47,528 nt of DNA from an uncultured Eubacteriales bacterium (lineage in GTDB: Bacteria; Bacillota; Clostridia; Oscillospirales; Acutalibacteraceae). The translations under genes and the position numbers were made by a program. Shown piece after piece: positions 9,662 through 17,718 of the stretch. Each line of letters opens with the position of its first letter. Position 1 is the first letter of the stretch. The stretch spans positions 1 through 47,528 of the forward strand of contig CASFQZ010000034.1 in NCBI GenBank assembly GCA_949296825.1, given 5' to 3'. The notes beneath the pieces are model-generated. The model saw only the letters and a program-made list of their open reading frames with translations. It ran no database searches and had not been told where the DNA came from.

Positions 9662-11170
9662 ATGGCTGTAGAAAAACTCAAGTATTTTTGCAACGGCGAG
9701 TTCCGGCTGTCGAAGACCGACAAGTGGACCGATCTGCACAATCCGAGCACCGGCGAAGTGACCGGACAGGCGCCCTGCTGCACCAATGATGAAGTGCTGG
9801 AAGCGATCGCCGCCGCCAAAGCCGCGTTCCCGGGCTGGAGCGCGACCCCCCCGATCAAGCGTGCGCAGATTTTATATAAAATCCGCGACCTGATTATGGA
9901 AAACATGGAGGAGCTGACCCGCTGCGTTGCCGAAGAAAACGGCAAGGTCTGGGCGGAAGCGGAGGGCGACGTGCTCAAAGCCAAGGAAGGTACGGAGCTG
10001 GCGACCCAGGTGCCGTCGCTGATGATGGGCGAGAGCACGATGGACGCGTCGCGCGGATATGACACCGTGCTGTACCGCGAGCCGGTCGGCGTCTTTGCGG
10101 GGATCGTGCCGGTCAACTTCCCGGCGATGATTCCCTTCGGCTGGATGGCGCCCACCTGCCTCGCCTGCGGCAATACCATGGTTTTGAAGGCGGCAACCTT
10201 AACGCCGAAAACCGCCATGATGCTGGCTGCCATTTACAAGGAGGCGGGCGTGCCCGACGGCGTAATCAATGTCATTACCTGCTCCAGAAACGAGATCAAC
10301 ACCATCCTTGACCATCCAGACGTCAAGGGCATCACCTTTGTCGGCTCGACACCGGTGGGCAAATTGATTTACGAGAGAGCCGCCCGGGCGGGCAAGCGCG
10401 TCCAGGCGCTCTGCCAGGCGAAAAATCACGCGCTGGTCATGGCGGATACGCCAATTTCCCGTACGGTCGCCGGTGTGGTCAATTCCGCCTTCGGCTGCGC
10501 TGGTCAGCGCTGCATGGCGCTCTCCTGCTGCGTGGTAGAGGAAGCCATCGCCGATGAATTTGTGGCGGAGTTGAAAAAACAGGCAAGCCAGATCAAGGTC
10601 GGACCCGCCGTGGATAAGACCAGCAAACTCGGCCCCATCACCTATGAAAAACATTACCACGAAGTCATTGCCGACATCGACAAGGGCGTCAAAGAGGGCG
10701 CTCAGCTGGTGTTGGACGGAAGGAACTGCAAGGTCGAGGGCTTTGAAAACGGTTATTATGTCGGACCGACGGTCTTTGACAAGGTTACGCCGGACATGAG
10801 CATTGGCACCGAGGAAATTTTCGGACCGGTGCTGTGCATCAAGCGCGTCAAGGACTTTCAGGAGGGGCTTGCCGTTATGAACGCCAACCCCTATGCCAAC
10901 GGCTCGGTCATTTTCACCCAGAACGGCTATTATGCCCGGGAATTTGCCCGCCATACCGACGGCGGCATGGTCGGCGTGAATGTCGGCATTCCGGTGCCCA
11001 TCGGGTTCTTCCCCTTCTCCGGACATAAAAACTCCTTCTTCGGCGATTTGCACTGTCTGGGCAAGGACGCCTACCGCTTCTACACCGAGACCAAATGTGT
11101 CACCACCCGCTGGTTTGACGAAGAAGAAATGAAAAAGACCGAAGTTTCCACCTGGGACGGCACCATCTGA
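9662..11170 (+). CDS. iolA: Malonate/methylmalonate-semialdehyde dehydrogenase IolA
   Basis: 502-residue CoA-acylating aldehyde dehydrogenase (MmsA/IolA type). It turns malonate semialdehyde plus CoA and NAD+ into acetyl-CoA and CO2, the last step of the pathway. The catalytic Cys is residue 284 in GCAGQRCMALS, typical of this family. AKNHALVM replaces the ELGG-type Glu loop of hydrolytic aldehyde dehydrogenases, as expected for a CoA-dependent enzyme. The NAD-site Lys lies in VLKAATLTP, where the family more often has VLKPSE. Good SD (GGAAGGAG) and ATG. Confidence 0.9.
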   Translation: MAVEKLKYFCNGEFRLSKTDKWTDLHNPSTGEVTGQAPCCTNDEVLEAIAAAKAAFPGWSATPPIKRAQILYKIRDLIMENMEELTRCVAEENGKVWAEAEGDVLKAKEGTELATQVPSLMMGESTMDASRGYDTVLYREPVGVFAGIVPVNFPAMIPFGWMAPTCLACGNTMVLKAATLTPKTAMMLAAIYKEAGVPDGVINVITCSRNEINTILDHPDVKGITFVGSTPVGKLIYERAARAGKRVQALCQAKNHALVMADTPISRTVAGVVNSAFGCAGQRCMALSCCVVEEAIADEFVAELKKQASQIKVGPAVDKTSKLGPITYEKHYHEVIADIDKGVKEGAQLVLDGRNCKVEGFENGYYVGPTVFDKVTPDMSIGTEEIFGPVLCIKRVKDFQEGLAVMNANPYANGSVIFTQNGYYAREFARHTDGGMVGVNVGIPVPIGFFPFSGHKNSFFGDLHCLGKDAYRFYTETKCVTTRWFDEEEMKKTEVSTWDGTI

Positions 11171-11185
11171 AAAAGGAGAATGACA

Positions 11186-12196
11186 ATGATTCAAATCGGC
11201 ATTATCGGCGCAGGCAGAATCGGCAAGGTTCACCTGCAATCCATCAGCACCGCAGTCAAAAACGCCTGCGTCAAGGCGGTGGCGGATCCCTTCATGGACG
11301 ATGAGACCCGCGCCTACATCACATCCTTCGGCGTCAAGGAGATTTACACCGATTACAAACAGATTCTGGCAGATCCTGCCATTGATGCGGTGCTGGTCTG
11401 TTCCTCTACCGACACCCACGCCGCCATTTCCATTGAAGCGATCAAGGCGGGCAAGCATGTGTTCTGCGAAAAACCCGTGGACCACTCCCCTGAAAAAATC
11501 AACGCGGTCAAAAAAGCACTGGAGGGATCAAACCTGAAATTCCAGGTCGGATTCAACCGCCGCTTTGACCACAACTTCGCCGCCATCCGCGCGGCGGTGG
11601 ACGCCGGAAAAATCGGCGCTCCCCATATTGTTAAAATCACCTCCCGGGATCCCGAGCCGCCGAATCCGGCGTATATCAAAGTCAGCGGCGGCATCTTCCT
11701 GGACATGACGATCCATGATTTCGACATGGCGTGCTTCCTGGTCAACAGCCAGGTGGATGAAATTTATGTCAATTCCGCCGTGCTGGTTGACCCCGCCATC
11801 GGCGAGCAGGGCGATGTGGACACCGCCATCATCACCATGAAGATGAAAAACGGCGCGCTGGCGGTCATCGACAATTCCCGCCGCGCCGCTTACGGCTATG
11901 ACCAGCGGGCGGAGGTGTTCGGCTCCAAGGGTATGGTCGCCACCGCAAATGATACCCTGTCCAGCGCGGTTATTGCCGACGAAAACGGTGTGACCGGAGA
12001 AAAACCGCTGTATTTCTTCCTGGAGCGGTATATGCAGTCCTTCGCCACCGAGATGAACCAGTTTGTCGATGCCATCCGCAACGACACCGAACCGCCGGTG
12101 GGCATTGAAGCGGGCTTGCAGTCCGTGCTGATTGCCCTTGCCGCCAAAAAGAGTGTCGAGGAGCACCGCCCGGTGAAACTGGAAGAAATCATGTAA
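11186..12196 (+). CDS. iolG: Inositol 2-dehydrogenase IolG (Gfo/Idh/MocA family)
   Basis: 336-residue NAD-dependent dehydrogenase oxidising myo-inositol to scyllo-inosose, the first pathway step. Rossmann motif IGIIGAGRIG at the N-terminus; CEKPV (Lys about 96) and DMTIHDFDM (His about 177) carry the catalytic Lys and the Asp/His pair of Idh enzymes. Start ATG 11186 is preferred over ATG 11180, which lies one base from the AGGAG and leaves no spacer. Last gene of the operon, followed by a strong terminator. Assignment to inositol, rather than another polyol, rests on the surrounding iol genes. Confidence 0.88.
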   Translation: MIQIGIIGAGRIGKVHLQSISTAVKNACVKAVADPFMDDETRAYITSFGVKEIYTDYKQILADPAIDAVLVCSSTDTHAAISIEAIKAGKHVFCEKPVDHSPEKINAVKKALEGSNLKFQVGFNRRFDHNFAAIRAAVDAGKIGAPHIVKITSRDPEPPNPAYIKVSGGIFLDMTIHDFDMACFLVNSQVDEIYVNSAVLVDPAIGEQGDVDTAIITMKMKNGALAVIDNSRRAAYGYDQRAEVFGSKGMVATANDTLSSAVIADENGVTGEKPLYFFLERYMQSFATEMNQFVDAIRNDTEPPVGIEAGLQSVLIALAAKKSVEEHRPVKLEEIM

Positions 12197-12211
12197 TTTT
12201 TATTCACCCAT

Positions 12212-12247
12212 AAAAGCCGGTGGGGCATATGCCCTGCCGGCTTTTTT
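12212..12247 (+). terminator. Terminator of the iol operon
   Basis: AAAAGCCGG / CCGGCTTTT stem with inner GGGGCATATGCCC, followed by TTTTTT, 15 bases after iolG. Confidence 0.85.
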
Positions 12248-12274
12248 GCTCTGCAGTCTTGTTGCCGAAAACGC

Positions 12275-12308
12275 AAGAAAGCCCCCGGACAGATCCGGGG
12301 GCTTTCTT
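12275..12308 (-). terminator. Terminator of ppdK
   Basis: 15-bp perfect stem AAGAAAGCCCCCGGA / TCCGGGGGCTTTCTT between convergent iolG and ppdK. It lies just beyond the ppdK stop on the minus strand and could also back up the iol terminator. Confidence 0.75.
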
Positions 12309-12323
12309 ATGGATTACTGTGGA

Positions 12324-14954
12324 TTATTTGCCAGCCTTGATGGCAGCCTGAGCGGCGGCGAGGCGGGCAATCGGCACACGGAAGGGAGAGCAGGACACAT
12401 AGTCCAGACCAATGTTATGGCAGAACTCCACGGAGACCGGGTCACCGCCGTGCTCACCGCAGATACCGCAGTGCATGTCGGGACGGACTTTCTTGCCCAT
12501 GGCAACAGCCATTTCCATCAGCTTGCCGACGCCCTTCTGGTCGAGCTTGGCAAAGGGATCGTTCTCATAGATCTTCTTGTCGTAATAAGCGTCGAGGAAT
12601 TTACCGGCGTCGTCACGGCTGAAGCCGAAGGTCATCTGAGTCAGGTCGTTGGTGCCGAAGCAGAAGAACTCCGCTTCCGTCGCAATCTCGTCAGCGGTCA
12701 GAGCGGCTCTGGGGATCTCGATCATGGTGCCGACCTCATATTTCAGATCCACACCGGCGGCGGCAATCTCCTTGTCCGCGGTGGCGACCACAACGTCCTT
12801 GACATATTTCAACTCTTTCACTTCGCCAACCAGCGGGATCATGATCTCGGGGGCAATATTCCAGTCGGGATGCTTTTTCTTCACATTGATCGCAGCGCGG
12901 ATCACAGCGGTGGTCTGCATTTCGGCGATCTCAGGATAGGTGACGGTCAGGCGGCAGCCGCGGTGACCCATCATCGGGTTGAACTCATGCAGGGAGGCAA
13001 TGATGTTCTTAATATCGGCAACGGATTTATTCTGAGCTTTCGCCAGCGCTTCAATGTCGGCTTCCTCGGTGGGAACGAACTCATGCAGGGGCGGATCCAG
13101 GAAGCGGATGGTAACCGGGTTGCCTTCCAGCGCCTCATACAGCGCCTCGAAGTCACCCTGCTGATAGGGCATGATCTTCGCCAGAGCGGCAACGCGCTCC
13201 TCTTTGGTGTCGGCGCAGATCATCTCGCGGAAAGCAGCGATACGCTCGGCTTCAAAGAACATATGCTCGGTACGGCACAGACCGATGCCTTCGGCGCCCA
13301 GCTCGCGGGCTTTCTTCGCATCGGCGGGCGTGTCGGCGTTGGTGCGGACCTTCAGGGTTCTATACTTGTCCGCCCAATCCATGATTCTGCCGAATTCACC
13401 GGCGATCTCCGCATCCACGGAGGGAATGATGCCGTCATAGATATTACCGGTCGAGCCGTCGATGGAGATATAATCGCCCTCGTGGTAGGTCTTGCCCGAC
13501 AGCTCGAACTTTTTGTTTTCCTCATCCATCTTGATGTCGCCACAGCCGGAAACGCAGCAGATACCCATGCCGCGAGCAACAACCGCCGCGTGGGAGGTCA
13601 TGCCGCCGCGCACAGTCAGGATACCCTGGGCGGCTTTCATGCCGGAGATGTCCTCGGGAGAGGTCTCCAGACGGACCAGAACGACCTTTTCGCCGCGCTC
13701 GTTCCACTCGATGGCGTCCTCGGCGGTGAAAACAACTTTACCGCAGGCAGCACCGGGGGAAGCACCCAGGCCCTTGCCCGCCGGAGTGGCGGCCTTAAGG
13801 GCAGCCGCGTCAAACTGCGGATGCAGAAGGGTGTCGAGGTTTCTGGGGTCGATCATGGCGACGGCTTTCTTCTCGTCGATCATGCCTTCGTCCACCAGAT
13901 CGCAGGCGATCTTCAAAGCGGCTTTGGCGGTTCTCTTACCGTTTCTGGTCTGGAGCATATAAAGTTTACCGGATTCGACGGTGAACTCCATATCCTGCAT
14001 ATCTCTATAATGGTCTTCCAGAATGGCGCAGACCTTAACAAACTGCTGGTAGGCTTCGGGGAATTTCTCCGCCATCTCGGCGATGGGCATCGGGGTACGG
14101 ATGCCGGCGACGACGTCCTCGCCCTGGGCATTGACAAGGAACTCACCCATCAGGCCCTTTTCGCCGGTGGCAGGATCGCGGGTGAAGGCAACGCCGGTAC
14201 CGCAGTCATTGCCCATATTGCCGAACGCCATCATCTGTACGTTGACGGCAGTGCCCCAGGAATAGGGAATATCATTGTCGCGGCGATAGACATTGGCGCG
14301 GGGGTTGTCCCAGGAGCGGAAGACCGCTTCGATGGCGCCCATGAGCTGCTCTTTGGGATCGGTGGGGAAATCGACGCCGATCTTGGATTTATATTCCGCC
14401 TTAAACTGAGAAGCCAGCTCTTTGAGATCGTCGGCGGTCAGGTCGATGTCCTGAGCGACACCTCTTTCTTCTTTCATCTTATCAATAAGCTGCTCGAAGT
14501 ATTTCTTGCCGACCTCCATAACGACGTCGGAATACATCTGGATGAATCTTCTGTAGCAGTCCCACGCCCAACGGGGGTTGTTGGACTTTTTCGCCATGAC
14601 ATCGACAACGTCCTCGTTCAGACCGAGGTTGAGGATGGTATCCATCATGCCGGGCATGGACGCTCTGGCGCCGGAACGTACGGAGACCAGAAGGGGATTT
14701 TCGGTATCGCCGAACTTTTTGCCGGTGATCTGCTCCATCTTCGTGATATACTCCATGATCTGCGCCTGGATCTCGCTGTTGATCTTTCTGCCGTCCTCAT
14801 AATACTGGGTGCAGGCTTCCGTGGTGATCGTAAAGCCCTGGGGCACGGGAAGACCAATCTTCGTCATTTCCGCAAGGTTCGCGCCCTTACCGCCGAGCAG
14901 CTCGCGCATATTCGCGTCGCCCTCGGAGAACAAGTAGATGTACTTTTTACTCAT
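12324..14954 (-). CDS. ppdK: Pyruvate, phosphate dikinase
   Basis: 876-residue cytoplasmic enzyme interconverting pyruvate + ATP + Pi with PEP + AMP + PPi; in anaerobes it often replaces pyruvate kinase. Domains in order: N-terminal ATP-grasp (GGKGANLAEM near residue 22), central phosphohistidine swivel domain with GGMTSHAAVVARG (His455, the same number as in the Clostridium symbiosum enzyme), C-terminal PEP/pyruvate TIM barrel with CGICGEHGG (active-site Cys about 832). Start ATG 14954 has GGAGG seven bases upstream; an in-frame TTG just before it is too close to the SD. A plus-strand open frame even longer than the gene runs antisense and is a shadow. Confidence 0.97.
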   Translation of the reverse strand: MSKKYIYLFSEGDANMRELLGGKGANLAEMTKIGLPVPQGFTITTEACTQYYEDGRKINSEIQAQIMEYITKMEQITGKKFGDTENPLLVSVRSGARASMPGMMDTILNLGLNEDVVDVMAKKSNNPRWAWDCYRRFIQMYSDVVMEVGKKYFEQLIDKMKEERGVAQDIDLTADDLKELASQFKAEYKSKIGVDFPTDPKEQLMGAIEAVFRSWDNPRANVYRRDNDIPYSWGTAVNVQMMAFGNMGNDCGTGVAFTRDPATGEKGLMGEFLVNAQGEDVVAGIRTPMPIAEMAEKFPEAYQQFVKVCAILEDHYRDMQDMEFTVESGKLYMLQTRNGKRTAKAALKIACDLVDEGMIDEKKAVAMIDPRNLDTLLHPQFDAAALKAATPAGKGLGASPGAACGKVVFTAEDAIEWNERGEKVVLVRLETSPEDISGMKAAQGILTVRGGMTSHAAVVARGMGICCVSGCGDIKMDEENKKFELSGKTYHEGDYISIDGSTGNIYDGIIPSVDAEIAGEFGRIMDWADKYRTLKVRTNADTPADAKKARELGAEGIGLCRTEHMFFEAERIAAFREMICADTKEERVAALAKIMPYQQGDFEALYEALEGNPVTIRFLDPPLHEFVPTEEADIEALAKAQNKSVADIKNIIASLHEFNPMMGHRGCRLTVTYPEIAEMQTTAVIRAAINVKKKHPDWNIAPEIMIPLVGEVKELKYVKDVVVATADKEIAAAGVDLKYEVGTMIEIPRAALTADEIATEAEFFCFGTNDLTQMTFGFSRDDAGKFLDAYYDKKIYENDPFAKLDQKGVGKLMEMAVAMGKKVRPDMHCGICGEHGGDPVSVEFCHNIGLDYVSCSPFRVPIARLAAAQAAIKAGK

Positions 14955-15027
14955 CAAATTGCCTCCATCAATAAATTTCAGTAATCCGCCGCCCGCCTTA
15001 AAAAACAGACGGCATACACCGTTTGTT

Positions 15028-15056
15028 ATTATAACACAGCCAAAAGGGAATTACCA
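15028..15056 (-). promoter_or_regulatory. Promoter of ppdK
   Basis: Minus strand -10 TATAAT (15028-15033) with TGT before it (extended -10). At 17 bp there is only a weak -35 (TGGTAA). AAAAGGG (15042-15048) and CCCTTTT (15059-15065) form an inverted repeat around the -35 region. Confidence 0.6.
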
Positions 15057-15143
15057 TACCCTTTTACTATAAAATGCCAATTTTTCTGCACCGCTTTTTT
15101 GTGCAACTTCAAGGGTTTTATCCCTTCTTCGGCATTTTCTTTG

Positions 15144-16901
15144 TCATTTTCCCGCCCTGCAGAGCCGGCGGTTGATCTCGCGCATGGTATCCTCGTCCAC
15201 CTTGACCACCTTACGATCATAGGTCAAAAGTCCGTTGACCTCAAACTCCACATCGGAAACCTGCGTATAGACACAGGCGCAAAGCCCCCTTGCCGCCAGC
15301 GGGATGATTTGTTTTTCATAGAGCTTTTTCACGGCGGCGGTCAGCTTGTCCTTGCTGCGGAACATCACATAGCCGAAGCTTTTCTGCTTGTTCCAGACAT
15401 GATTTTCAAGGATCTGGGAATAGCCGCCGAACTCGCTGAGCACAAAGGGACGCGTGTCGTCCTTTTTCGGCAGCGTCACCGGCAGCACATAGCGGTGGAT
15501 GCTGACAAAATCGGGACCGCCCTGATCGTGCCAGCCGCTGGCGTGGTCCACAAAGCGGGTCGGGTCCTTCGCTTTGACCGCCTTGCCGATTTCCAGCGCG
15601 TCAAACTGACCCCAGCCCTCGTTAAAGGGAACCCAGCAGCAGATGGAAACGCAGTTATACAGGCTGTCGATCATCTCAAACAGTTCCTGTTTGAATCGCT
15701 CACGCTGGACAGGGTCATCCCGCTTAAACCAATTATAATGAGAGTCGGGAATCTTGCGAATATTGATATTGGGCAGTACGCCGACAAAGAAATTGCTGAC
15801 ATAATCGCCGCCGCTGACCATATCCTGCCAGACCAGCACCCCGAGCCGGTCACAGTGATAGTACCAGCGGGCAGGCTCGACCTTGATATGCTTGCGCAGC
15901 ATATTAAAGCCCATGGACTTCATTGTTTCAATATCATAAATCATCGCCTCATCGCTGGACGGGGTCAGACCGCTGGAGCACCAATAGCCCTGATCTAAAA
16001 GTCCGGACTGGAAATATGGCTTGCCGTTCAAGCAAAGCCGCAGAACGCCCTCGTCATCCGGGGCGATGGAAAATTCGCGCATCCCAAAATAAGACAGCAC
16101 CGCGTCGGCGGGCGCGCCATCCCTGGTTAAAAACAGCAAAAGCGAATACAGATACGGATCCTCCGGCGACCAGAGCCGGGGGTTTTCCAGCGGGATCGCG
16201 GTTTTGCCCCGAATCTCCTTCTCTGCCAGCGGTTTTTCGTTCTCGTCGCAGACCACGGCACGCAAACGGCAGCCCTCGGGAACCTCCGCTTCCAGAATTA
16301 CGGCGCTGTTTTTCACATCGGGAGTAATTTTGATTTTTTCCAGATAACTTTCGCCGACCGGCTCCAGCCAGACAGTCTGCCAGATGCCGGAGGTGGCAGT
16401 GTACCAAAAGCCGTGGGATTCACTCGACTGCTTGCCGCGTTGCTGCCCGCCCTGATCGGTCGGGTCGGTCACACTGACCGCCAGCTCGTTGGCGCCGCTT
16501 TTCAAAAGATCGGTGATCTCAAAGCAAAAGGGGTTATACCCGCCCCGGTGCGCGCCGGCTTTTTTGCCGTTGACAAAGACCTCGCAGCTGTCGTCCACCG
16601 CACCGAAGTGCAGCAGCACCCGTTTGCCTTTCCAGTCCTCGGGCACGGTGAAAATTCGGCGGTACCAGAGCGTCTGGTCGGGCTGTAAATGGCGTCCGAC
16701 GCCGGACAGCTCGCTTTCCACGGCGAAGGGGACTAAAATTTTACCGTCGAAGCTCTGGGGCGCCTCGCCGGTTTTACAGATGGCATAATCATACATACCG
16801 TTCAGGTTCAGCCAGTCCTTGCGCACAAACTGCGGACGGGGGTATTCGGGCAGGGGAATTTCACCGACTCCGTCGGCAAAACGACAGCGGATTGCTTCCA
16901 T
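15144..16901 (-). CDS. Glycoside hydrolase family 2 (beta-galactosidase/glucuronidase-like)
   Basis: 585-residue glycosidase with the GH2 layout: N-terminal jelly-roll sugar-binding domain (WYRRIFTVP, FGAVDDSCEVFVNG), immunoglobulin-like domain, and TIM barrel. Acid/base Glu428 is in PFNEGWGQ and nucleophile Glu490 in LSEFGGY, so both catalytic acids are present. No signal peptide, so it probably acts on imported oligosaccharides. The size matches the small GH2 enzymes without extra C-terminal domains; the sugar cannot be told. Start ATG 16901 lies ten bases after AAGGAG; an in-frame GTG three codons earlier abuts the SD. Follows the DUF1292 gene by 21 bases on the same strand, so probably co-transcribed. 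Confidence 0.88.
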   Translation of the reverse strand: MEAIRCRFADGVGEIPLPEYPRPQFVRKDWLNLNGMYDYAICKTGEAPQSFDGKILVPFAVESELSGVGRHLQPDQTLWYRRIFTVPEDWKGKRVLLHFGAVDDSCEVFVNGKKAGAHRGGYNPFCFEITDLLKSGANELAVSVTDPTDQGGQQRGKQSSESHGFWYTATSGIWQTVWLEPVGESYLEKIKITPDVKNSAVILEAEVPEGCRLRAVVCDENEKPLAEKEIRGKTAIPLENPRLWSPEDPYLYSLLLFLTRDGAPADAVLSYFGMREFSIAPDDEGVLRLCLNGKPYFQSGLLDQGYWCSSGLTPSSDEAMIYDIETMKSMGFNMLRKHIKVEPARWYYHCDRLGVLVWQDMVSGGDYVSNFFVGVLPNINIRKIPDSHYNWFKRDDPVQRERFKQELFEMIDSLYNCVSICCWVPFNEGWGQFDALEIGKAVKAKDPTRFVDHASGWHDQGGPDFVSIHRYVLPVTLPKKDDTRPFVLSEFGGYSQILENHVWNKQKSFGYVMFRSKDKLTAAVKKLYEKQIIPLAARGLCACVYTQVSDVEFEVNGLLTYDRKVVKVDEDTMREINRRLCRAGK

Positions 16902-16922
16902 ATAACACACTCTCCTTCCGGC

Positions 16923-17231
16923 TCAATCCAGAAAATGATACACGTCCCGGTTCAATTCTTTGAATTTTTCAAAGACCCGGTTCATCAACGCTTCGTCCTC
17001 CAGCGGAACATACAGCTCGCTCGCTTCATCATCAGGGTCGTCCTCAATGGCGGCGATCAACACCTCTTCGGAATCCGGCTCCTCACAAGGAAAAAGAACG
17101 GCAAATTCCTGCCCCTCAAAATCCACCACATCCAGAAGCTCAAAGGGCACCACGTTTCCCTCGTTGTCGGTCAGCTCCACAATATCGTCCAGCACATCGC
17201 GGATCGGCTCATTCCGTTCGTCTTTTTTCAT
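16923..17231 (-). CDS. DUF1292 family small acidic protein
   Basis: 102-residue, strongly acidic protein of the DUF1292 (YrzB-like) family, widespread in Firmicutes and of unknown function. The family pattern is visible: IVELTDNEGNVVPFELLDVVDFEGQ split over two strands, then VLFPCEE and an Asp/Glu-rich stretch, ending in a short helix. No membrane segment or signal peptide. First gene of a two-gene unit with the GH2 enzyme, behind a good promoter; the pairing may be incidental. Confidence 0.8.
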   Translation of the reverse strand: MKKDERNEPIRDVLDDIVELTDNEGNVVPFELLDVVDFEGQEFAVLFPCEEPDSEEVLIAAIEDDPDDEASELYVPLEDEALMNRVFEKFKELNRDVYHFLD

Positions 17232-17272
17232 TCTGACGCCCGCCTTTCTTTTGTCTTTTTCCAGATAACACC

Positions 17273-17301
17273 ATTATAACAAAACGGCGGTGTAAATGCA
17301 A
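17273..17301 (-). promoter_or_regulatory. Promoter of the DUF1292-GH2 unit
   Basis: Minus strand TTGCAT (17296-17301), 17-bp spacer, TATAAT (17273-17278) with TGT before it; about 40 bases before the DUF1292 start. Confidence 0.75.
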
Positions 17302-17571
17302 CATCCAATCCCCTGTAGGGAAAGGCTGATTCTTGCAAAAAAAGCATCGGGCTCCCATTGGCTTCTGCCCCGTGTCCTTCGCAGAACAGTTCATTGAAAA
17401 TATCCACAAATCGTAAGAATCTGAATTTACAAATTAAAGGAGAATCTTATCCGGCTGCATTTCGTTTTTTGCCTTATCCCGTCAGCCACTGCCTTTATTT
17501 GCCGCTTTTCCGGGCAGTTGACAGCCTTGCGCATAAAAACCTTACGGGGAGCATGACGGCGCTTGCTTGCC
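17302..17571. other. Intergenic stretch without a supported gene
   Basis: Between the divergent DUF1292 and hflX promoters. Open frames here have neither an SD at the right distance nor recognisable protein content. I see only a small inverted repeat (TTCTGC / GCAGAA, about 17366-17389). No RNA family (6S, SRP, T-box, riboswitch) was recognised on either strand. Confidence 0.4.
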
Positions 17572-17603
17572 TTTACGCAGGGGTTGCTTCAACCCTGCGT
17601 AAA
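17572..17603. repeat. 11-bp hairpin upstream of hflX promoter
   Basis: TTTACGCAGGG (17572-17582) and CCCTGCGTAAA (17593-17603) form a perfect stem, ten bases before the hflX -35. It has no T-run on either strand, so it is not a standard terminator; it could be a protein-binding site. Confidence 0.5.
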
Positions 17604-17613
17604 CAATTCTCGA

Positions 17614-17642
17614 TTGCTTTTCCCAAGCCGTTCTGCTATACT
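17614..17642 (+). promoter_or_regulatory. Promoter of hflX
   Basis: TTGCTT (17614-17619), 17-bp spacer, TATACT (17637-17642) preceded by TGC (extended -10). Transcription would start near 17649, which excludes upstream in-frame start codons for HflX. Confidence 0.65.
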
Positions 17643-17703
17643 ATCCGTGCGGGAGCATTGCCGTTGTCTGCTTCTGCACGGTATTTTCTTATACCAACAC
17701 AAA

Positions 17704-17710
17704 GGGGAGG
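17704..17710 (+). promoter_or_regulatory. Ribosome binding site that decides the hflX start
   Basis: GGGGAGG, a very strong Shine-Dalgarno. Eight bases after it comes the in-frame codon ACG (17719-17721), not ATG, GTG or TTG. Confidence 0.6.
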
Positions 17711-17718
17711 AAGCAAAA

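Noticed and set aside
12246..14984. 912-codon plus-strand open frame, longer than ppdK itself
   Set aside because: It runs antisense to ppdK, whose motifs (TSHAAVV, CGICGEHGG) and length match the family exactly. The plus-strand product is His/Asp/Gly-rich shadow sequence with no SD-led start.
17281..17460. 6S or other known small RNA in the divergent DUF1292/hflX region
   Set aside because: No long closing stem with a central bubble, SRP tetraloop or T-box motif could be recognised on either strand.
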